Assembly (NCBI RefSeq): GCF_000970465.2
Contig: NZ_LAJE02000278.1
Span: 1 to 36,646, forward strand
Origin: Devosia insulae DS-56
GTDB lineage: Bacteria; Pseudomonadota; Alphaproteobacteria; Rhizobiales; Devosiaceae
Direction: 5' to 3'
Length of the DNA stretch: 36,646 nucleotides
The notes under the pieces were generated by a model that saw nothing but the letters and a program-made list of their open reading frames with translations, did not search any database and was not told the DNA's origin. This document shows positions 7,424-14,693 of this stretch, piece after piece (positions within the stretch are counted from its first letter, which is position 1; each line of letters starts with the position of its first letter). A program made the translations under genes and the position numbers.

Positions 7424-8623
7424 TTGAACAAGGCACTGATCATCATTCTGGCCGCGGTGACGCTCGATGCGGTCGGCATCGGGCTGATTTTCCCGATTCT
7501 GCCCCGCCTGCTCGAGGACGTGACCCATACCGGCGAAGTGACGATGATCATCGGCATCATGCTGGCGCTCTATTCGGCGATGCAGTTCCTGTTTTCACCG
7601 GTGCTGGGGGTGCTCAGCGACCGCTACGGCCGTCGCCCGGTGCTGCTGGTGTCGCTGGCCGGCGCGGCGATCGACTACCTGGTGATGGCGTTCGCGCCCG
7701 AGCTCTGGATGCTGGTGGTGGGCCGCGCCATTGCCGGGATCACCAGCGCCAACATGGCGGTCGCCACCGCCTATATCACCGACATTTCGGCCGAGGAGGA
7801 GCGCGCCAAGCGCTTCGGTTATTTCCACGCCATGTTCGGCATAGGCTTCATCATCGGGCCGGTGATCGGCGGTATCCTGGGCGATATCTGGGTGCGGGCG
7901 CCGTTCCTGGTGGCGGCCGGGCTCAACGCGGTCAACTTCGCGCTGGCGCTGTTCGTCCTGCCGGAATCACGGCCGGGCGATGCCAGCGCCAAGTTCGATT
8001 TCGCCACGCTCAACCCGTTCCGGCCGCTCGGCTGGGCCTTCAGCTTCACCTCGCTGCTGCCGCTGATGGCGATCTTCGTCATCATGAACTTCGTCGGCAC
8101 CATGTACGGCACCATCTGGGCGCTGTTCGGCCAGGACATGTTCCAGTGGAACGGGCTGATGATCGGGCTGTCGCTCGGCGCCTTCGGGCTGTTCCATGCC
8201 GGCGCGCAGGCGCTGCTGACCGGCCCTGCCGCGGCGCGGCTGGGCGAGCGCTGGGCCATGGTTTTGGGAATGGCGTGCGAGCTCACGGCACTGCTGATTC
8301 TCGGCTTTGCGACGCAGGGCTGGATCCTGTTCGCACTGGCGCCGCTGTTCGCGCTCGGCGGCATCGGCATGCCGGCGCTGCAGTCGCTCACCACGCAGCA
8401 GGTTGATGGCGACAATCAGGGCAAGCTCCAGGGGGTGCTGGCGAGCCTTGTCAGCCTCTCGGCGGTGTTCGGTCCGATCTTCTTCTCGGCGGTGTATTTT
8501 GCCCTCAAACCGACCTGGCCGGGACTGATCTGGATCGTCGGCGGAGCTGTGTATTTGCTGGCGTTGCCGCTGCTTTTGGGCATCCGTCGGACGCGTGTTG
8601 CCACAGTGACGCCAGACGGCTGA
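7424..8623 (+). CDS. TCR/Tet family MFS drug:H+ antiporter
   Basis: A 399-residue inner-membrane transporter of the major facilitator superfamily, DHA1/Tet group, expected to have 12 membrane segments. It begins with the Tet-type NKALIIILAAVTLDAVGIG, has motif A LSDRYGRRPVLL between segments 2 and 3, VGRAIAGITSAN, and GIGMPALQSL late in the chain, all close to TetA classes. Family members export tetracyclines or other drugs in exchange for protons. Chromosomal homologues in environmental alphaproteobacteria need not give clinical resistance, so I do not give a gene symbol. I chose TTG 7424 because GGAGGG (7411-7416) sits 7 nt before it and the protein then starts exactly where TetA proteins do; the ATG at 7358 lies in the leader. 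No tetR is adjacent. Confidence 0.85.
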   Translation: MNKALIIILAAVTLDAVGIGLIFPILPRLLEDVTHTGEVTMIIGIMLALYSAMQFLFSPVLGVLSDRYGRRPVLLVSLAGAAIDYLVMAFAPELWMLVVGRAIAGITSANMAVATAYITDISAEEERAKRFGYFHAMFGIGFIIGPVIGGILGDIWVRAPFLVAAGLNAVNFALALFVLPESRPGDASAKFDFATLNPFRPLGWAFSFTSLLPLMAIFVIMNFVGTMYGTIWALFGQDMFQWNGLMIGLSLGAFGLFHAGAQALLTGPAAARLGERWAMVLGMACELTALLILGFATQGWILFALAPLFALGGIGMPALQSLTTQQVDGDNQGKLQGVLASLVSLSAVFGPIFFSAVYFALKPTWPGLIWIVGGAVYLLALPLLLGIRRTRVATVTPDG

Positions 8624-8778
8624 CAAAGTTGAGCCAGAATTGACGCTTCATTAACAGAATTGCTGTGCCTCACTTGCGGAAAAGCCCGGATTTCCTTGCG
8701 TTCTGAGCAGAATCGAAGAAGGGTCACGGCGTTTTGGTTCGCCTCCCAAGGGCGGGCATCCCACAGTGAGGAAACGCT

Positions 8779-9054
8779 ATGTCTAACAAGAACGATCTGA
8801 TCGGCGTCGTCGCCGACAAGGCGGGCCTGACCAAGGCCGACGCTGCACTGGCTGTCGATGCCGTCTTCGACGCCGTCACCGCGTCGCTGAAGAAGGGCGA
8901 AGAAGTCCGTCTCGTCGGCTTTGGTACGTTCGCCGTTTCCAAGCGCAAGGCCTCGATCGGTCGCAACCCGGCAACGGGCGCGGAGATCAAGATCCCGGCT
9001 TCCAACCAGGCCAAGTTCAAGCCCGGCAAGGGCCTCAAGGACGCGATCAACTAA
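8779..9054 (+). CDS. hupB: DNA-binding protein HU
   Basis: A 91-residue HU/IHF-family histone-like protein that bends and compacts DNA as a dimer. It begins MSNKNDLIGVVADKAGLTK and has the helical base, the FGTF beta-strand, and the DNA-embracing arm with GRNPATGAEI and its conserved proline (P984-type RNPxTG motif). The C-terminus AKFKPGKGLKDAI is typical of HU-beta. ATG 8779 has GAGGAAACGC upstream. In many proteobacteria HU directly follows lon; here three genes separate them. A strong terminator follows. Identity is secure; HU-beta rather than IHF follows from length and the absence of IHF-specific features. Confidence 0.96.
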   Translation: MSNKNDLIGVVADKAGLTKADAALAVDAVFDAVTASLKKGEEVRLVGFGTFAVSKRKASIGRNPATGAEIKIPASNQAKFKPGKGLKDAIN

Positions 9055-9080
9055 GATCGCGTTCCGGTCGACAGACCACA

Positions 9081-9118
9081 TGGCCCCGTGCGCTCGTCGC
9101 CGGGGCCATTTGCTTTTT
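9081..9118 (+). terminator. rho-independent terminator after hupB
   Basis: TGGCCCCG (9081-9088) pairs perfectly with CGGGGCCA (9101-9108) across a 12-nt loop and is followed by TTTGCTTTTT. It lies 26 nt after the hupB stop. Confidence 0.9.
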
Positions 9119-9175
9119 GGGGCAGGGGACCCGGCTCTCCCGTGGTGGCAGCAGGTGCGCGGGGCTTTAAGGAAA

Positions 9176-9251
9176 TGGTGGGCGGTGACGGTCTCGAACC
9201 GCCGACCCTCTCGGTGTAAACGAGATGCTCTACCAACTGAGCTAACCGCCC
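9176..9251 (-). tRNA. tRNA-Val (anticodon TAC)
   Basis: Read on the minus strand, it has a perfect 7-bp acceptor stem (GGGCGGT with ACCGCCC), a D-arm with AGCTCAGTTGGTAGAGC, an anticodon stem CTCG(T)/(A)CGAG with loop TTTACAC giving anticodon TAC, and a T-arm with GGTTCGAGACC. The discriminator A and the CCA end are encoded. Total length is 76 nt including CCA. It faces hupB and lies beyond the hupB terminator. Confidence 0.97.
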
Positions 9252-9307
9252 GTCAGCAAACCCTGGGGTCGCGCTATTGGCGACGCGGGGCCGCGACGAA
9301 GGCGCAC

Positions 9308-9336
9308 TAACTAGGGTCTCGGCCGCAGGTCGTCAA
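9308..9336 (-). promoter_or_regulatory. putative promoter of tRNA-Val
   Basis: On the minus strand TTGACG (9336-9331) is followed after 17 nt by TAGTTA (9313-9308), 57 nt upstream of the tRNA 5' end. The -35 box is near consensus and the -10 is weak, as is common in alphaproteobacteria. Confidence 0.4.
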
Positions 9337-9433
9337 CCCGTGCCGCTGAATCTCGCTGTGCCCAAGCGGTATCCCCCTGTAGAGTGGCGCGACTACGCTG
9401 ACGGTTCGTCGGACTGAGGCCGGGGAGGGCTCG

Positions 9434-10822
9434 ATGTCGATTGCCGAGGTAGGCCGCCTTGATCTGCCCGGGTTTGCGGGCACCCTCATCCACCCAGACC
9501 ATGCCAGCTACAACGAGGCGCGCCGCGTCTATAATGGCATGATCGACCGCCGGCCGGCCCTGATCGCGCGCTGCAACAGCGCCGACGACGTGGTGCTGGC
9601 GCTCACCCTGGCGCGTCGCGAGGGGCTGCCGGTATCGGTGTTCGGCGGCGGCCATGCGGTCACCGGCTCGGCCGTCTGCGACAACGGCGTTTGCATCGAC
9701 CTGCGTGGCATGAAGGATATTCGGATCGATTCCGTCGCCCGGACCTGCCGGGCCGAGGCTGGCCTCAACTGGGGCGAGTTCGATGCGGCGACCGCCAAGC
9801 ATGGCCTCGCGCTGACTGGTGGCCGTAACCCCACGACCGGCATCGCCGGGCTGTCGCTGGGCAGCGGCAGTGGCTGGCTGGAGCGGAAGTTCGGTTATGT
9901 CTGCGACAACCTGATTTCGGCCGAGGTGGTCACCGCTGACGGTCGCAAGGTGATTGCGTCCGAAACCGAGAACCCGGATCTGTTCTGGGGCTTACGCGGT
10001 GGCGGCGGCAATTTCGGCATCGTCACGGCGTTTCATTTCCGGTTGCACCAGCTGGGTCCGATCGTCCTCGCCGGCGCGTTGATGTACCCCGCGCCGATGG
10101 CTGCGGCGGTGCTGCGTAACCTGCGCGACTTCATTCGTAAGGCGCCGGATGAGGTGGGTGTGGGGATGGTGTTCACTACCGCGCCGGATGCGCCGTTCGT
10201 GCCGCAACCGGCACGTGGCAAGCCGATCGTCGTCGTACAAGTGATCTATATCGGCGCTGTGGATGAGGGAATCACGATGCTGGCGCCGTTCCGCGCCTTC
10301 GGACCGCCGGCAGCCGACCTGGTGCAGCCGATGCCCTATACCGAGTTCCAGAAGATGGGCGGCAACTTTCCGGGCTCGCAGAACTACTGGACGGCAGATT
10401 TCCTCAACGAGCTGCCGGAAGAGGCGATCGACGCCTATGCAGCGCTGGCGCTGACGCCGCTCTCGCCGCAGTCGGCAGTCATCCTCGTTCCTGGAGGCGG
10501 CGCGCCATCGCGCGTCGATGAGGAGGCCACGGCTTTCGGCATGCGCACGGCGCCGTGGAACGTGCACTATATCTGCGGCTGGACGGATCCTGCGGATAAC
10601 GCCGCCAACACGGCGCGGGTCAAACAGATCGCTTCGGTGCTGAAGCCATGGTCGACCGGGCGGGTCTATCTCAATTACATCGGCAACGAGGGGCAGGAGC
10701 GGGTCGACGCAGCGTTCGGCGAGAAAAAGCTGGCGCGGTTGCGTGCGCTCAAGGCCAAGTGGGACCCCGACAACGTGTTCCGGCACAACCACAACATCCG
10801 GCCGGCCGCTGCCGGGGCGTAA
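9434..10822 (+). CDS. FAD-linked oxidoreductase, berberine-bridge-enzyme type
   Basis: A 462-residue flavoprotein of the FAD_binding_4 (PCMH) plus BBE family. The FAD domain has VFGGGHAVTGSAV, whose His74 is the usual 8-alpha-histidyl FAD attachment site, then GIAGLSLGSGSGWLERKFG and GLRGGGGNFGIVTAFHF. The C-terminal BBE segment NYIGNEGQ...LKAKWDPDNVFRHNHNI is clear. In enzymes with two covalent links a Cys stands in GxCPTxG; here the same place reads GGRNPTTG, so only single attachment is expected. Family members oxidise sugars, alcohols or secondary metabolites, and the substrate here cannot be deduced. No signal peptide is visible, so it is probably cytoplasmic. ATG 9434 follows GGGGAGGG (9422-9429). 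It is monocistronic between two tRNA genes. Confidence 0.85.
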   Translation: MSIAEVGRLDLPGFAGTLIHPDHASYNEARRVYNGMIDRRPALIARCNSADDVVLALTLARREGLPVSVFGGGHAVTGSAVCDNGVCIDLRGMKDIRIDSVARTCRAEAGLNWGEFDAATAKHGLALTGGRNPTTGIAGLSLGSGSGWLERKFGYVCDNLISAEVVTADGRKVIASETENPDLFWGLRGGGGNFGIVTAFHFRLHQLGPIVLAGALMYPAPMAAAVLRNLRDFIRKAPDEVGVGMVFTTAPDAPFVPQPARGKPIVVVQVIYIGAVDEGITMLAPFRAFGPPAADLVQPMPYTEFQKMGGNFPGSQNYWTADFLNELPEEAIDAYAALALTPLSPQSAVILVPGGGAPSRVDEEATAFGMRTAPWNVHYICGWTDPADNAANTARVKQIASVLKPWSTGRVYLNYIGNEGQERVDAAFGEKKLARLRALKAKWDPDNVFRHNHNIRPAAAGA

Positions 10823-10910
10823 ACGGGCGGAAAACGCCAGTCGGCAAAGGCATTTGCAGGCAGACGTGGAAAAGCCGGAAGAAAGTATGCCGGCGACCCG
10901 GTTTCGGCGC

Positions 10911-10939
10911 TTGACACTCTCCGACCCGCCCTCTAAACG
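10911..10939 (+). promoter_or_regulatory. promoter of tRNA-Asp
   Basis: A perfect -35 box TTGACA (10911-10916), a 17-nt spacer, then TAAACG (10934-10939). The tRNA begins 37 nt after the -10 box. This is the best sigma-70-type match I noticed in the window. Confidence 0.65.
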
Positions 10940-10976
10940 GACGCCACGTTGCGCGGACGACTGGTTCGCAAGCGCT

Positions 10977-11053
<77 letters not shown>

Positions 11054-11317
11054 CCCTTTTTCTTCAAATCATTGATGAACTTTGGGTGGCGCTGATCGCT
11101 TTCGAGCGATGGTCTCACTTCCCCCGCCGACATGTTCCCACTTTTTATGCCGTGTTGTTCTGACTGAACGCTGGCCGAGGCATTGCTGGCGATCGCTTCC
11201 GTGCCGCATCCAACTCAGAGGGTGATGTTCAGGCTGACGCGTGGTATTAGCGCGGCGAACGCATTGGCGTTCGAAGTGGCTTCAATCATGAAGCCGCCAC
11301 CCACGTTAGGACAATGT

Positions 11318-11587
11318 TTGCAGGTTCTCGTTCGCGACAATAATGTCGATCAGGCTCTCAAGGTACTCAAGAAGCGCTTGCAGCGTGAGGGTGTGTTCCG
11401 GGAGATGAAGCTCCGCAGCTATTACGAGAAGCCGTCAGAAAAGCGGGTTCGTGAAGCCGCTGAGGCAGTACGTCGGGGCCGCAAGGCCGCTCGCAAGACC
11501 GCCATTCGTGAAGGCCTGATCGCTGCCCCGGTGAAGAAACCGGCGTTTCAGAGAGCCCAGGCGCCTTCGGCGCTTCGAGGCGGCTAG
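11318..11587 (+). CDS. rpsU: 30S ribosomal protein S21 (TTG start)
   Basis: S21 (bS21) is a small basic protein of the 30S platform near the anti-Shine-Dalgarno region and helps start translation. The 89-residue product has the family core [20 protein letters not shown] followed by [20 protein letters not shown] and an Arg/Lys-rich helix. It ends in an alphaproteobacterial extension ([18 protein letters not shown]). Homologues begin MQVLVRDN, which matches TTG 11318, with AGGA (11308-11311) 6 nt upstream. Earlier in-frame ATGs at 11183, 11228 and 11288 give non-conserved leaders and lack a ribosome-binding site. A strong terminator follows. Single-gene unit after tRNA-Asp. Confidence 0.92.
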   Translation: MQVLVRDNNVDQALKVLKKRLQREGVFREMKLRSYYEKPSEKRVREAAEAVRRGRKAARKTAIREGLIAAPVKKPAFQRAQAPSALRGG

Positions 11588-11611
11588 CCGCTGCGCATCG
11601 ACGAGCAGATG

Positions 11612-11637
11612 AAACCCGCCACATCGGCGGGTTTTTT
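11612..11637 (+). terminator. rho-independent terminator after rpsU
   Basis: CCCGCC (11615-11620) pairs with GGCGGG (11626-11631), flanked by AAA upstream and TTTTTT downstream (11632-11637), 27 nt after the rpsU stop. Confidence 0.92.
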
Positions 11638-11838
11638 CATGCCGACTGTCAGGCAAGGTTGAAGGCAGTGGCTGGAACGATCTCGTGTAGCCGGCGTGTT
11701 ACGGTTTTCGGGGCGGCTGTCCTTGCAATGGCCGCCGCCGCACCACATTTCTGATGTACGTCTCCGCGAATCCTGACGGAACCGCGGATGCGTGTTGTGC
11801 ATTTAGAACTGTTGGAGGCGATCCAGGAGAAACCGGCC

Positions 11839-12381
11839 ATGCTGGTGCCATTGCGACTGGTGTTTGCAGGAACGTTGTTGGCGGCCATGGTCGGCGCTGC
11901 GACGGCTTCTGATCTGATCACTGTGCCGGTTGGCTCGAGCGAGGTCGCGGTCCCTGTCGCCACCGGATTCGACTGGAGCGGCTTCTATGCCGGCGTCTAT
12001 GGCGTGGTGCAGTCGAGCCCGGTCCGCGGCACTGAGGTCGGCGGGGGAATCGCCGCCGGTGTGAATGCGCAGTTCGATTTCTTCCTCATTGGTGGTGAAG
12101 TGGCCCTGCATGGGCTGACTGGCGACACCATCGATACGGCCTATGGCCAGGTGACTGGTCGCGGCGGGGTGCTGGTGACCGACGACCTGTTGGCCTATGC
12201 CTCGGCCGGCTACGGCATGGAACTCAGTGGCACCGGCGAGCGCGACTTCCTTGCCGGAGGCGGCCTCGAGTATGCGGTCACCGACGACATCTCGCTGAAC
12301 GCCGAATACCTGCGTGGCTTCGACCTCGAGGGCGGCAACGCCAAGGACCAGTTCAGCCTCGGCGCGCGGTTCCATTTCTAG
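11839..12381 (+). CDS. outer-membrane beta-barrel protein (Omp25/OmpA-barrel-like)
   Basis: A 180-residue small outer-membrane protein. Residues 1 to about 24 form a signal peptide (LRLVFAGTLLAAMVGAATAS). The mature part starts with a WSGFYAGVYGV motif typical of alphaproteobacterial Omp25/31 and related porin-like proteins. It then shows alternating beta-strands with glycines and aromatics (LLAYASAGYGMEL, AVTDDISLNAEYLRGF) and ends FSLGARFHF with the C-terminal Phe that marks outer-membrane barrels. It resembles OMP_b-brl family barrels of eight strands. ATG 11839 has AGGAGA (11825-11830); the earlier ATG at 11788 adds a charged non-signal leader. Such proteins usually tether or stabilise the envelope; no transport function can be claimed. 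Confidence 0.8.
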   Translation: MLVPLRLVFAGTLLAAMVGAATASDLITVPVGSSEVAVPVATGFDWSGFYAGVYGVVQSSPVRGTEVGGGIAAGVNAQFDFFLIGGEVALHGLTGDTIDTAYGQVTGRGGVLVTDDLLAYASAGYGMELSGTGERDFLAGGGLEYAVTDDISLNAEYLRGFDLEGGNAKDQFSLGARFHF

Positions 12382-12670
12382 CTGAGTCCGGGGGCGCCAT
12401 TGGCAAGCGCAGCATTGCGTTTTGCGGTGCCCCAACCATGAGTGGAACACTCTCGCGGCACCAATAGCCGGAAGACCGTTGCGGGCAGGGCGTCTCAGCC
12501 GGTTTTCCGTACTAAGTTGAGCGGAATGATCAACATTAGTTTTTCTTGAATCGCTGCAAGGCGTGGGCTAAGCCCGTGCCACACGAAGTCGCGTCGTCTC
12601 GCGGGCCCAAAATTGCCCGTCTGGCCGCGCGAGCCGGCCACTCCAGCCGGCCCGACCATTAGGCTGCACA

Positions 12671-13036
12671 ATGAACGAGTTGCTCAGCAACTACCTGCCG
12701 ATCATCATATTCGTCGGTCTGGCTGCCGTTATCGGCCTGGCCCTCATGGTTGCCCCCTTCATCGTTGCCTACAAGCGACCCGACCCCGAGAAGGTGTCGG
12801 CGTTCGAAGCAGGTTTTGAAGCCTTCGACGATGCGCGCATGAAGTTCGATGTGCGCTTCTACCTGGTGTCGATCCTGTTCATCGTCTTCGATCTCGAAGT
12901 GGCGCTGCTGTTCCCCTGGGCCGTGGCGTTCCGCGATGTCGGCTGGTTCGGCTTCTGGTCAGTCATGATCTTCCTTGGCGTGCTGACCATCGGCTTCATC
13001 TACGAATGGAAGAAGGGCGCGCTGGAATGGGATTGA
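12671..13036 (+). CDS. nuoA: NADH-quinone oxidoreductase subunit A
   Basis: NuoA is a 121-residue membrane subunit of respiratory complex I with three transmembrane helices, at the junction of the membrane arm and the quinone site. Conserved features are the Glu/Gly-rich loop ([22 protein letters not shown] runs across about residues 46-67) and [12 protein letters not shown] in helix 2. It opens the nuo operon after a 289-bp non-coding gap (12382-12670) that must contain the operon promoter; I could not fix convincing -35/-10 boxes there. The ribosome-binding site is weak (AGG at 12661-12663). nuoB starts inside its 3' end. Confidence 0.97.
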   Translation: MNELLSNYLPIIIFVGLAAVIGLALMVAPFIVAYKRPDPEKVSAFEAGFEAFDDARMKFDVRFYLVSILFIVFDLEVALLFPWAVAFRDVGWFGFWSVMIFLGVLTIGFIYEWKKGALEWD

Positions 13037-13602
13037 GTGAACAGACGCTGGTCGCGCCGCAGCCCAAGGGGCTGATCGACCCACGGACCAACAAGCCGAT
13101 CGGCGCCGACGATCCGTTCATGGCGGACGTGAACGCCGAGCTCGCCGACAAGGGTTTTCTGGTTTCGACGGCGTCGCAGCTGATCACCTGGGCCCGCACC
13201 GGCTCGCTGATGTGGATGCAGACCGGGCTCGCCTGCTGCGCCGTGGAAATGATCCAGATGTCGATGCCGCGCTACGACATCGAGCGATTCGGCACTGCGC
13301 CGCGCGCCTCGCCACGGCAGGCCGACGTGCTGATCGTCGCCGGCACGCTGACCAACAAGATGGCCCCGGCGCTGCGCAAGGTCTACGACCAGATGCCGGA
13401 GCCGCGCTACGTCATCTCGATGGGCAGCTGCGCCAATGGCGGCGGCTACTATCACTATTCGTATTCTGTGGTGCGCGGCTGCGATCGCGTCATGCCCGTC
13501 GACATCTATGTCCCGGGCTGCCCGCCGACCGCCGAGGCACTGCTCTATGGCATCCTGTTGCTGCAGAAGAAAATCCGCCGCACCGGCACGATCGAACGTT
13601 AG
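13027..13602 (+). CDS. nuoB: NADH-quinone oxidoreductase subunit B
   Basis: NuoB carries iron-sulfur cluster N2, the last electron carrier before quinone. The 191-residue product has the N2 ligands GLACCAVEM (Cys70, Cys71), GSCANGG (Cys135) and VPGCPPTAE (Cys165). I chose ATG 13027 (start [11 protein letters not shown]), which matches the usual alphaproteobacterial start and overlaps the nuoA stop by 10 nt; the in-frame ATG at 13006 would add seven residues from inside nuoA. The overlap suggests translational coupling. It ends 8 nt before nuoC. Confidence 0.97.
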   Translation: MGLSEQTLVAPQPKGLIDPRTNKPIGADDPFMADVNAELADKGFLVSTASQLITWARTGSLMWMQTGLACCAVEMIQMSMPRYDIERFGTAPRASPRQADVLIVAGTLTNKMAPALRKVYDQMPEPRYVISMGSCANGGGYYHYSYSVVRGCDRVMPVDIYVPGCPPTAEALLYGILLLQKKIRRTGTIER

Positions 13603-13610
13603 GACCGGCC

Positions 13611-14222
13611 ATGACTGACGGCCCCATTCCTTCACCGCTCGCGGCGCTCGCTGAACGCGCCCGCAACGCGCTCGGCGAAAAGATTATCGACCACAAGCTG
13701 GCTTACGGCGAACTGACGCTCTCGGTGCAGCGCGACGCGATCATCGATGTCGCGACGTTCCTGCACGATCACGAGGCGTTCGTCGGCATTACCGACGTGT
13801 GTGGGGTGGACTATCCGGAGCGCGCAGAGCGCTTCGACGTGGTCTATCACCTGCTGAGCCCCAAGCAGAACCTGCGGGTGCGGCTGAAGCTCTCCACCGA
13901 CGACACGCAGCCGGTGCAGTCGATCACAGGGCTGTTCCCGGGCGCCGACTGGTTCGAGCGCGAGACCTACGATCTGTTCGGCATCCTGTTCACCGGCCAC
14001 CCGGACCTCCGCCGGCTGCTGACTGACTATGGCTTTGACGGCTATCCGCTGCGCAAGGATTTTCCGACCACCGGTTATGTCGAGGTCCGCTACGACGAAG
14101 AGCGCAAGCGCGTTGTTTATGAGCCCGTGAAGCTCCCTCAGGAGTTCCGGCAGTTTGATTACCTCTCTCCGTGGGAAGGCACTGACTACGTGCTCCCGGG
14201 CGACGAGAAAGCAAAAGGCTAG
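13611..14222 (+). CDS. nuoC: NADH-quinone oxidoreductase subunit C
   Basis: NuoC (30-kDa subunit) is part of the hydrophilic connecting arm of complex I and is a separate protein here, not fused to NuoD as in E. coli. The 203-residue product holds the signature [22 protein letters not shown] split over residues about 118-139 and ends with [18 protein letters not shown]. Its ribosome-binding site AGGA overlaps the nuoB stop codon. The stop codon TAG (14220-14222) falls inside the first TAGCGA unit of the repeat array at the left edge of the insert before nuoD, so the last codons may have been altered by that insertion. Confidence 0.97.
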   Translation: MTDGPIPSPLAALAERARNALGEKIIDHKLAYGELTLSVQRDAIIDVATFLHDHEAFVGITDVCGVDYPERAERFDVVYHLLSPKQNLRVRLKLSTDDTQPVQSITGLFPGADWFERETYDLFGILFTGHPDLRRLLTDYGFDGYPLRKDFPTTGYVEVRYDEERKRVVYEPVKLPQEFRQFDYLSPWEGTDYVLPGDEKAKG

Positions 14223-14254
14223 CGAGCTAGCGAATAGTAGGTAGCGAGTAGCGA
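14220..14254 (+). repeat. left TAGCGA repeat array flanking the four-helix-bundle gene
   Basis: Four copies of TAGCGA occur at 14220-14225, 14228-14233, 14242-14247 and 14249-14254, spaced about 7-14 nt. The array is the inverted counterpart of TCGCTA copies at 14650-14674. Together they can pair over roughly 25 bp with one bulge and an internal loop: 14222-14237 with 14661-14674, and 14249-14260 with 14644-14655. Confidence 0.8.
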
Positions 14255-14266
14255 AAGGAGAGCAGA

Positions 14267-14626
14267 ACGGCGATAAACTCATACAGGGACCTTCTGGTTT
14301 GGAAGGCCGCAATTGAGCTAGCAGTCAGGTGTTACGAGGTGACCAAGGGCTTCCCACAGATGGAGGCGTACGGCATGACCTCTCAGATCAGACCAGCGTC
14401 AGCTTCTTTAGCGGCCAACATTGCCGAGGGGCATGGCAGGGATGGAACGGCATCGTTCATTCAGTTCTTGCGAGTTGCTCAGGGTTCTCTGAAGGAGTTG
14501 GAAACGCATCTGATCTTGGCGCAGCGAGTCGCTCTTCTGAGCGAGGCGGACACAGCCCCAATCCTGGGGCAGTGCGACGAGATAGGCCGGATGCTGCGAT
14601 CCCCTGATCCGATCACTGCAAAGTAA
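14267..14626 (+). CDS. four-helix-bundle protein (23S rRNA intervening-sequence type), no normal start codon
   Basis: A 119-residue frame matching the four helix bundle/S23-like family known from intervening sequences in bacterial 23S rRNA genes. Visible family features are INSYRDLLVWKAAIELAV, YGMTSQIRPASASLAANIAE, GHGR, FIQFLRVAQGSLKELETHL and a final helix to residue 119. The N-terminal helix has no ATG/GTG/TTG: the position expected for the start (from AINSYRDL spacing and the AAAGGAGAG site at 14254-14262) reads ACG at 14267, one base from ATG. The first ordinary start is GTG 14339, which would remove helix 1. It is therefore either an ACG-started gene, a truncated gene from 14339, or a recently disabled one. 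Function of the family in cells is not established. It lies between nuoC and nuoD, where complex I operons normally have nothing. Confidence 0.72.
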   Translation, partial: TAINSYRDLLVWKAAIELAVRCYEVTKGFPQMEAYGMTSQIRPASASLAANIAEGHGRDGTASFIQFLRVAQGSLKELETHLILAQRVALLSEADTAPILGQCDEIGRMLRSPDPITAK

Positions 14627-14649
14627 AACATGACCCCAGTTCCCTCCAT

Positions 14650-14674
14650 TCGCTATTGGCTACTCGCTACTCGC
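14650..14674 (+). repeat. right TCGCTA repeat array (inverted copy of left array)
   Basis: TCGCTA at 14650-14655 and 14664-14669, a degenerate TGGCTA between them, and TCGC at 14671-14674. This is the reverse complement of the left array and ends 19 nt before the nuoD ATG. Confidence 0.8.
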
Positions 14675-14693
14675 CCGACTTCGGAGAAGGCGC

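Noticed and set aside
12382-12670. nuo promoter candidates (TTGAGC near 12517, TTGAAT near 12546)
   Set aside because: Neither has a convincing -10 box at 16-18 nt, so no promoter was called although one must lie in this gap.
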